DNA of 64,000 nt, from assembly GCF_014648855.1 (NCBI RefSeq), contig NZ_BMRX01000018.1:1-64000 (forward strand), read 5' to 3'. Shown in pieces: positions 58,232 through 64,000 of this stretch; position 1 is the stretch's first letter, and each line of letters begins with the position of its first letter. Under the pieces are notes generated by a model, which worked only from the letters and a program-made list of their open reading frames with translations, made no database searches and was not told the origin of the DNA. The DNA comes from Streptomyces parvulus (GTDB lineage: Bacteria; Actinomycetota; Actinomycetes; Streptomycetales; Streptomycetaceae). The position numbers and the translations under genes were made by a program.

Positions 58232-59167
58232 ATGGCCCAAGCCGCAGCCGTGGCGAAACAGCCCGCGCCGCGACGGCGGCGGCGCGCCTCCGCCACCCCG
58301 CGCAGGCTCCCCTACCTGCTGATCGGGCCGGCCGTCCTGCTGATGCTGGGCTTCATCGCGTACCCGGTCATCAGCGTCTTCTACTACAGCCTCCAGCACT
58401 ACAACCCCACCAAGCCGTGGCGCGACGGCTTCGCCGGCCTCGACAACTTCGTCCGGATCTTCACCGAGGACCCGGTGTTCTGGGACACCCTCGTCTTCAG
58501 CGCCAAGTGGGTCTTCGTGGAGGTCGGGCTGCAACTGCTCTTCGGCCTGGCGCTGGCGCTCATCGTCAACCAGACCTTCGTCGGCCGGGGCGTGGGGCGC
58601 GCCCTGGTCTTCTCCCCGTGGGCCGTCTCCGGCGTGCTGACCTCCGCGATCTGGGTGCTGCTCTACAACTCCCAGACCGGCATCACCCGTTACCTCGCCG
58701 ACATGGGCATCGGCTCCTACGGCACCAGCTGGCTCTCGGACACCTCCACCGTCTTCTCCGCGGCGGTCGTCGCCGATCTGTGGCGCGGCGTCCCCTTCTT
58801 CGCGATCCTCATCCTCGCCGACCTCCAGTCCGTCTCCAAGGACCTGTACGAGGCCGCCGAGGTCGACGGCGCGAGCCGCCTCAAGCAGTTCTGGCACATC
58901 ACGCTGCCGCACCTGAAGGACGCCATCATCCTGTCCACCCTGCTGCGCGCGGTGTGGGAGTTCAACAACGTGGACCTGCTCTACACCCTGACCGGCGGCG
59001 GCCCCGCGGGCGTCACCACGACCCTGCCGCTGTACATCGCCAACACCAGCGTCGACGCCCACGACTTCGGCTACGCGTCGGCCCTCACCACCGTCGCGTT
59101 CGTGATCCTGCTCTTCTGCTCGATCGTCTACCTGCGGCTGAGCAAGTTCGGAGGCGAGAACAAGTGA
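58232..59167 (+). CDS. ABC sugar transporter permease (MalF type)
   Basis: A 311-aa permease with an Arg-rich cytoplasmic start, six helices and the EAA loop EAAEVDGASRLKQFWHITLPHL. Gap of 118 nt from the dehydratase with an operator-like dyad, so it may have its own promoter. The ATG has GGAGAACTGTC upstream. It overlaps the next permease by 4 nt. Confidence 0.9.
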   Translation: MAQAAAVAKQPAPRRRRRASATPRRLPYLLIGPAVLLMLGFIAYPVISVFYYSLQHYNPTKPWRDGFAGLDNFVRIFTEDPVFWDTLVFSAKWVFVEVGLQLLFGLALALIVNQTFVGRGVGRALVFSPWAVSGVLTSAIWVLLYNSQTGITRYLADMGIGSYGTSWLSDTSTVFSAAVVADLWRGVPFFAILILADLQSVSKDLYEAAEVDGASRLKQFWHITLPHLKDAIILSTLLRAVWEFNNVDLLYTLTGGGPAGVTTTLPLYIANTSVDAHDFGYASALTTVAFVILLFCSIVYLRLSKFGGENK

Positions 59168-60063
59168 TCACCAAGGAGGCCACCGCGCCCGCCCCCGCGC
59201 CCGCGCCGGCCCACCGCGAACCCCCGCGGAAGGCCGACAGGCGCCGCCCCGCCTGGGACGAGGTCCCCCGCTGGCAGATCTACCTCCCGCTCGGCGTCTA
59301 CCTGGTCTTCACCCTGGTCCCGTTCTACTGGATCCTGCTCTTCGCGCTGCGCCCGGCGGGCTCGACCTCGCTGGTGCCCTGGCCGATGACGTTCGACCAC
59401 TTCGAGAAGGTGTGGACCGACCGCAGCTTCGGCACCTTCTTCCAGAACAGCGTCTACGTCGGTGTCGCCACCCTGCTGGCGACCACCCTCGTCGCCCTGG
59501 CCGGCGGCTACGCCCTCGCCCGGTTCGACTTCAGGGCCAAGCGGGTCTTCATGCTCGGCCTGCTGTGCTCGCAGTTCGTGCCCGGCGCGCTGCTGCTCGT
59601 GCCGCTGTTCGAGATCTTCGCCGAACTCCGGATGATCAACTCGCTGGGCAGCGTCATCATCGCCGAGACGGTCTTCCAGCTGCCGCTGTCGATCATCCTG
59701 ATCAGCAACTTCATCAAGAACGTGCCGTACTCCCTGGAGGAGGCGGCCTGGGTCGACGGCTGCGGCCGGTTCCGGGCCTTCCGGATCGTCGTGCTGCCGC
59801 TGCTGCGACCGGGGCTGATCGCCGTGGGTTCCTTCGCCTTCGTGCACTCCTGGAACCACTTCCTGTTCGCCCTGATGTTCCTCAACAACCAGTCCAAGCA
59901 GACCATCCCGGTCGGTCTCAACTCCCTGATGAGCGCCGACAGCGTCGACCTCGGCGCGCTCGCGGCGGGCGGCATCATCGCCGCGGTCCCCGTCGTGATC
60001 GTCTTCGCCTTCATCCAGAAGTGGCTGATCACCGGCTTCAGCGCGGGGGCGGTGAAGGGATGA
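59164..60063 (+). CDS. ABC sugar transporter permease (MalG type)
   Basis: A 299-aa permease beginning with a Pro/Ala-rich cytoplasmic stretch, then six helices and the EAA loop EEAAWVDGCGRFRAFRIVVLPLL. Starts at a GTG (GTGA overlap) and ends over the oxidoreductase ATG (ATGA). Its substrate-binding partner is the lipoprotein gene at 63644. No ATPase gene is adjacent. Confidence 0.9.
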   Translation: MITKEATAPAPAPAPAHREPPRKADRRRPAWDEVPRWQIYLPLGVYLVFTLVPFYWILLFALRPAGSTSLVPWPMTFDHFEKVWTDRSFGTFFQNSVYVGVATLLATTLVALAGGYALARFDFRAKRVFMLGLLCSQFVPGALLLVPLFEIFAELRMINSLGSVIIAETVFQLPLSIILISNFIKNVPYSLEEAAWVDGCGRFRAFRIVVLPLLRPGLIAVGSFAFVHSWNHFLFALMFLNNQSKQTIPVGLNSLMSADSVDLGALAAGGIIAAVPVVIVFAFIQKWLITGFSAGAVKG

Positions 60064-61217
60064 GCGCGCTTCCCGTCGTCCTCGCCGGCGCCCGCGGGCA
60101 CGGCCGCTGGCACGTCGCCAACATCCGGCGCCTGGAGCGGGCCGGACTGGTCCGGCTGGCCGGGATCTGCGAACTGACGCCGCTGACCGAGCAGGAGGCC
60201 GGCGGTGAACTCCCCGAGCAGTCCGCCGACTTCGGTGCCCTGCTGGACTCCACCGGCGCCCGGGTCGCGGTGGTCTGCACGCCGATCCCCACCCACACCG
60301 ACCTCGCGCTGACCGCCGCCCGGCGGGGTGTGCACCTGCTCCTGGAGAAGCCCCCGGCGCCGTCCTACGCCGAGTTCCGCCGGATGGCCGACGGGGTCGC
60401 CGCGACCGGCGTGGCCTGCCAGGTCGGGTTCCAGTCACTCGGCTCGCACGCGGTGCCGGCGATCCGGGAACTGGTGGCCGAGGGGGCGATCGGCGAGATC
60501 GCGGGCGTCGGCGGCGCCGGGGCCTGGGTGCGCGACGAGGCCTACTTCCGCCGGGCGCCCTGGGCGGGCCGGCGGCGGCTGGACGGCGCCGACGTCGTCG
60601 ACGGGGCGCTGACCAACCCGCTGGCCCACGCCGTCGCCACCGCCCTCGCGCTCGGCGGCACCACCCGCGCCGAGGACGTCACGGGCATCGAGACCGAGCT
60701 GAGCCACGCCAACGACATCGAGGCCGACGACACCTCCTGCGTGCGCATCGCCACCGCGCGCGGGCACCGCGTCACCGTCGCCGCCACCCTGTGCGCGCAG
60801 CGGGCCGCCGAGCCGTACGTCCTGCTGCACGGCGGCAGCGGCCGCATCACCTTCTGGTACAAGCAGGACCGCATCCTGCTCCAGCGCGGCGGCCACGGCC
60901 CCGAGGAGTACCAGTACGGCCGCACCGACCTGCTGGAGAACCTGGTCGACCACCTCACCAGCGGCGCCGCCCTGCTGGTGCCGCCGGAGGAGACCGGTGC
61001 CTTCATGCGGGTCGTGGAGGCGATCCGCACGGCTCCCGACCCGGACCCGCTGCCCGCCGCCGCCTGGCACCGCGTCCCCGGCGAGAGCCGCCGCGTGGTC
61101 CCCGGCGTCGACGGACTCGTGGCGGCCGCCGCCGACACCCTCAGCCTCTACTCCGAGCTGGGCGCGCCCTGGGCGCCGCGCACCGAGCACGCGCTGAACG
61201 GGGCGGGTGCCCGGTGA
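60060..61217 (+). CDS. Gfo/Idh/MocA-family oxidoreductase
   Basis: A 385-aa NAD(P)-dependent sugar oxidoreductase: Rossmann motif AGARGHGRWH (9-18), the EKPP motif (LLLEKPPAP) with its catalytic lysine, and a C-terminal substrate domain. Residues GALTNPLAHAVATALAL include the conserved histidine. Likely oxidises the imported sugar or an aldonate intermediate. Overlaps both neighbours by 4 nt. Confidence 0.87.
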   Translation: MSALPVVLAGARGHGRWHVANIRRLERAGLVRLAGICELTPLTEQEAGGELPEQSADFGALLDSTGARVAVVCTPIPTHTDLALTAARRGVHLLLEKPPAPSYAEFRRMADGVAATGVACQVGFQSLGSHAVPAIRELVAEGAIGEIAGVGGAGAWVRDEAYFRRAPWAGRRRLDGADVVDGALTNPLAHAVATALALGGTTRAEDVTGIETELSHANDIEADDTSCVRIATARGHRVTVAATLCAQRAAEPYVLLHGGSGRITFWYKQDRILLQRGGHGPEEYQYGRTDLLENLVDHLTSGAALLVPPEETGAFMRVVEAIRTAPDPDPLPAAAWHRVPGESRRVVPGVDGLVAAAADTLSLYSELGAPWAPRTEHALNGAGAR

Positions 61218-62059
61218 CCGGCGACGACACCCCGGTGCTGCGCGTGGCGGGCCGCCCCGTCGCCCGGTACGTCACCCGGCCCGAGCTGCCGTCGCGGCTC
61301 TCCCCACGCCCCTGTCTGCACCCCGTCACGACCCTGGCCGGCACCCCTGTCACCGAGTTCCGCCCCGCCGACCACCTCCATCACCTCGGCGTCGGTGTCG
61401 CCGTTCCCGACGTCGAGGGGCACAACTTCTGGGGCGGCCGCACCTACGTCCGCGACCGCGGCCCGACCGAGCTGGACAACCACGGCGCGCAGCGGCACAC
61501 CGCCTTCCGGCACAGCGGCCCCGAGGGCTTCGAGGAGGAACTGCGCTGGGTCGCCCGGGGAGCGGAGCTGCTGCGCGAACGCCGCACCGTCGCCGCCACC
61601 GAACTCACCGCCACCGCCTGGGCCCTGGACTTCACCTTCTCCCTCACCAACGCCACCAGGGCCCCGCTCACCTTCGGCAGCCCCGCCACCAACGGGCGCC
61701 CCGGCGCTGCCTACGGCGGCTTCTTCTGGCGGGCCCGCAAGGAGGACGCGGCCCCGCGGGTCCTGACCGCCGACCGGGAGGGCGAGCCGGAGGTCCACGG
61801 CCACCGGGCCGACTGGCTGGCGCTGAGCGGCGACACCTGGACGCTGGTCTTCGCGGGCGCCACCGAACGCACCCGGCGCGACCCGTGGTTCGTGCGCACC
61901 CGCGAGTACCCCGGAGTGGGCTCGTCGCTCGCCCACGACGACCGGGTGGCCCTCGCCCCGGGGGACACCCTGGTCCGCCGGATCGTCACCGTGGTCGCCG
62001 ACGGCCGCCTCGACGGCGACGGCGCCGCGGCCCTCGCACGGAAGGCGGTCGGCCGGTGA
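61214..62059 (+). CDS. PmoA-family (DUF6807) protein
   Basis: A 281-aa beta-rich protein of the PmoA/DUF6807 family: HPVTTLAGTPVTEFRP, DHLHHLGVGVA, then NFWGGRTYV and a second beta-sandwich half. Histidine-rich HLHHLG may bind metal or sugar. Members occur beside Gfo/Idh oxidoreductases in sugar clusters but the reaction is unknown. The GTG overlaps the upstream stop by 4 nt. Confidence 0.78.
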   Translation: MTGDDTPVLRVAGRPVARYVTRPELPSRLSPRPCLHPVTTLAGTPVTEFRPADHLHHLGVGVAVPDVEGHNFWGGRTYVRDRGPTELDNHGAQRHTAFRHSGPEGFEEELRWVARGAELLRERRTVAATELTATAWALDFTFSLTNATRAPLTFGSPATNGRPGAAYGGFFWRARKEDAAPRVLTADREGEPEVHGHRADWLALSGDTWTLVFAGATERTRRDPWFVRTREYPGVGSSLAHDDRVALAPGDTLVRRIVTVVADGRLDGDGAAALARKAVGR

Positions 62060-63585
62060 CCCCCGAGAGCGCGCGGACCTACACCAACCCCGTGCTGAAC
62101 GCCGACTGGTCCGACCCCGACGTCGTGCGGGTGGGCGACGACTTCTACCTGACCGCCTCCAGCTTCGGCCGCGCCCCGGGGCTTCCCCTGCTGCACTCCC
62201 GGGACCTGGTCAACTGGACGCTGGTCGGGCACGCGCTGGACCGTCTGGAGCCGGCTCACGCCTTCGCGGCGCCACGGCCCGACGGCGGTGTCTGGGCGCC
62301 CTCCCTGCGGCACCACGCCGACCGCTTCTGGATCTTCTGGGGCGACCCGGACCAAGGCGTCTTCCAGGTCAACGCCCCCGAGATCCGCGGGCCGTGGACC
62401 GCGCCCCGCCTGGTGAAGGCGGGCAAGGGGCTCATCGACCCGTGCCCCCTGTGGGACGAGGAGACGGGCGAGGCGTACCTCGTGCACGCCTGGGCCAGGT
62501 CCCGCTCCGGGATCAAGAACCGTCTCACCGGCCACCGCATGCACCCCGACGGTACGGAGGTCCTGGACGAGGGCCGCGTGATCGTCGACGGCGACGGCAT
62601 CCCCGGCTGGTTCACCCTGGAGGGACCCAAGCTCTACCGGCACGACGGCTGGTACTGGATCCTGGCGCCCGCGGGGTCGGTCGGGACCGGCTGGCAGGGC
62701 GCCTTCCGCTCCCGCGCCTTCTTCGGGCCGTACGAGGAGCGGGTCCTCCTCGAACAGGGGGACACCGGCGTCAACGGCCCCCACCAGGGCGGCTGGGTGC
62801 GCACGGGGTCCGGCGAGGACTGGTTCCTGCACTTCCAGCAGCGCGGCGCGTACGGGCGCGTGGTGCACCTGCAGCCCATGGCGTGGGGTGCGGACGGCTG
62901 GCCGGTGCTGGGCGACGACGGCACCCCGGTCGCCGAGCACCTCCGGCCCGCCCTTCCGCCGCAGCCGCCCGCCGAACCGGCCACTTGCGACGACTTCCCC
63001 GGGGGCCGCCACGGCCGCCAGTGGTCGTGGGCCGCCGACCCCCGCGACGGCTGGGCCACCCAGCACTCGGGGGACGGGCTGCGGCTCGCCTGCGTCCGCT
63101 CCGAGGACGCCCACGATCTGCGCCGCCTGCCCAGCGTGCTCACCCAGCGGCTGCCCGGCGAACCCCGGGTGGTCGAGGTGGAGCTGCGGCTGGACAGCGA
63201 GGAGCCGGGCGCACGCGCCGGACTCGCCGTCCTCGGCGACGCGTACCGCTGGATCGGGCTCCAGCGGGACGCGGACGGGACGGCGCACCTGGTGCACCGG
63301 TTCGCCGAGCCGGGCGCGGCGGCCGAGCGGGACGCCGACACGCCCCGCCCCGCCCCCCAGGGACGCGCGCTCCTGCGCGTCGAGACGGTCGCCGGAGCCC
63401 GCTGTCGCTTCTCCTGCGACCTGGGCGACGGCCCGCGCCCCACCGGCCGGGACTTCGCGGCCACCCCCTGGGGCTGGGTCGGCGCCCTGCTCGGCCTGTT
63501 CGCCCTGGCGCCGGCCGGCCGGGGCCACGCCGGTTCCGCCACCTTCACCCGGTTCCGCGTCGGCCCGCGCCGGACCGCCGCCTGA
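62056..63585 (+). CDS. GH43-family glycoside hydrolase
   Basis: A 509-aa five-bladed beta-propeller glycosidase: D20 (WSDPDVV, base), D128 (LIDPCPLW, pKa modulator) and E189 (LEGPKLY, acid) form the GH43 triad. Residues ~330-500 form a C-terminal beta-sandwich (GH43 family accessory domain). No signal peptide, so it acts on imported oligosaccharides, probably releasing arabinose or xylose. GTGA overlap with the PmoA gene closes the operon core; 58 nt separate it from the next lipoprotein gene. Confidence 0.88.
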   Translation: MTPESARTYTNPVLNADWSDPDVVRVGDDFYLTASSFGRAPGLPLLHSRDLVNWTLVGHALDRLEPAHAFAAPRPDGGVWAPSLRHHADRFWIFWGDPDQGVFQVNAPEIRGPWTAPRLVKAGKGLIDPCPLWDEETGEAYLVHAWARSRSGIKNRLTGHRMHPDGTEVLDEGRVIVDGDGIPGWFTLEGPKLYRHDGWYWILAPAGSVGTGWQGAFRSRAFFGPYEERVLLEQGDTGVNGPHQGGWVRTGSGEDWFLHFQQRGAYGRVVHLQPMAWGADGWPVLGDDGTPVAEHLRPALPPQPPAEPATCDDFPGGRHGRQWSWAADPRDGWATQHSGDGLRLACVRSEDAHDLRRLPSVLTQRLPGEPRVVEVELRLDSEEPGARAGLAVLGDAYRWIGLQRDADGTAHLVHRFAEPGAAAERDADTPRPAPQGRALLRVETVAGARCRFSCDLGDGPRPTGRDFAATPWGWVGALLGLFALAPAGRGHAGSATFTRFRVGPRRTAA

Positions 63586-63643
63586 ACCACCCGATGCACG
63601 CCCTTTGTTGGAAGTGTTGGACCCAGAAGAAGAGAGCCGACCG

Positions 63644-64000
63644 ATGAAGATCAGCAATCTCAGCAGCAGAGGCACAGTCAGGCGCCGGACGTCCGCCGCC
63701 GTCGCCCTCGCAGCCGTGCTCGCGCTGACCGCCACCGCCTGCGGTGACGACGGCAGCGGGGCCGGCGGCGACAAGGGAGCCGAGGGCAGCGGCAAGGGGA
63801 AGATCGTCTTCTGGGACAACAACGGCGGTATCCGTACGGCCGTCTGGAAGGAGATCATCGCCGGCTTCGAGAAGGCCAACCCCGACATCGACGTGGAGTA
63901 CGTCGGGATCGCCGCCACCGAGTACCAGTCCAAGGTCGACACCGCCATCCAGGGCGGGGGCCTGCCCGACGTCGGCGGCGTCACCGCCTCGATGCTCGCG
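63644..64000 (+). CDS. ABC sugar-binding lipoprotein, N-terminal part
   Basis: The first 119 codons of an extracellular solute-binding protein; the gene runs past the right edge. Lipobox ALTATAC gives C33 as the lipidated residue after a typical basic/hydrophobic signal. A Gly/Ser/Asp-rich linker is followed by KIVFWDNNGGIRTAVWKEII and FEKANPDIDVEYVG, the type-1 sugar-binding fold start. It serves the permeases at 58232-60063. GAAGAGAG precedes the ATG. Confidence 0.88.
   Translation, partial: MKISNLSSRGTVRRRTSAAVALAAVLALTATACGDDGSGAGGDKGAEGSGKGKIVFWDNNGGIRTAVWKEIIAGFEKANPDIDVEYVGIAATEYQSKVDTAIQGGGLPDVGGVTASMLA

Noticed and set aside
56170..58296. 708-codon minus-strand frame over the IlvD/Edd gene
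   Set aside because: Mirror-image shadow of the dehydratase reading frame; no independent features.
61711..63984. 757-codon minus-strand frame across the GH43 gene and the sugar-binding lipoprotein gene
   Set aside because: Antisense of two confidently identified genes; no ribosome-binding site or recognisable domain.

Overview
The window is chromosomal DNA of a Streptomyces or a very close relative. It has very high G+C, GC-rich third codon positions, many GTG/TTG starts, mostly 4-nt ATGA/GTGA gene overlaps, mycothiol-era and SoxR/PhoP/SufR regulatory features, and a gene order recalled from S. coelicolor (pgi, pgl, opcA, zwf, tal, tkt, ctaB, ctaA, suf operon, dapD). No rRNA, tRNA or CRISPR array was found.

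Layout. 1-6952: the oxidative and non-oxidative pentose phosphate block (end of pgi; then tkt-tal-zwf-opcA-pgl on the minus strand). 7314-10957: haem A biosynthesis (ctaB, ctaA) with a small conserved protein and an amidohydrolase between them. 11012-13620: an ABC-2 drug-type exporter and an AAC(3)-family acetyltransferase. 13781-20355: the complete SUF iron-sulfur operon sufR-sufB-sufD-Rieske-sufC-sufS-sufU-sufT with a SufR-type operator overlapping the sufR start. 20451-21316: an SMR efflux pump and its TetR regulator. 21588-22577: dapD.

22564-33684: an integrated actinomycete integrative and conjugative element (AICE, about 11.1 kb) sitting in the 3' end of dapD. It has a 14-bp att core duplicated at both ends, and carries a cargo nuclease gene, HD hydrolase, NUDIX hydrolase, HTH regulator, SCO3933-type protein, FtsK/TraB-type transfer ATPase, Spd-like spread proteins, RepSA initiator, Xis and tyrosine integrase. 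The cargo gene (22799-25006) has much lower G+C than everything else. It seems to fuse a PD-(D/E)XK-like nuclease domain to a PIN-like nuclease domain, and is the best candidate here for an undescribed anti-phage or anti-plasmid system.

33685-45058: chromosome resumes with dapD's displaced terminator, a RelA/SpoT-type alarmone synthetase, a DapA paralogue, envelope-associated small membrane proteins, a monooxygenase behind a SoxR-type box, a secreted endonuclease, a PhoX phosphatase behind a PHO box, a TetR regulator and a tandem TerD protein.

45316-64000: carbohydrate catabolism. A DeoR-controlled polyol-type ABC transporter with a zinc dehydrogenase (45316-50333) is followed by divergent uronate dehydrogenase and 5-dehydro-4-deoxyglucarate dehydratase genes with mirror-image promoters (uronic acid to 2-oxoglutarate semialdehyde route). 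A GntR-controlled cluster comes next: DHDPS-family aldolase/dehydratase, IlvD/Edd sugar-acid dehydratase, sugar ABC permeases, Gfo/Idh oxidoreductase, PmoA-like protein, GH43 glycosidase, and the start of a sugar-binding lipoprotein that runs off the right end. Together these take up plant polysaccharide fragments, oxidise the sugars to aldonic or uronic acids and dehydrate them to central intermediates.
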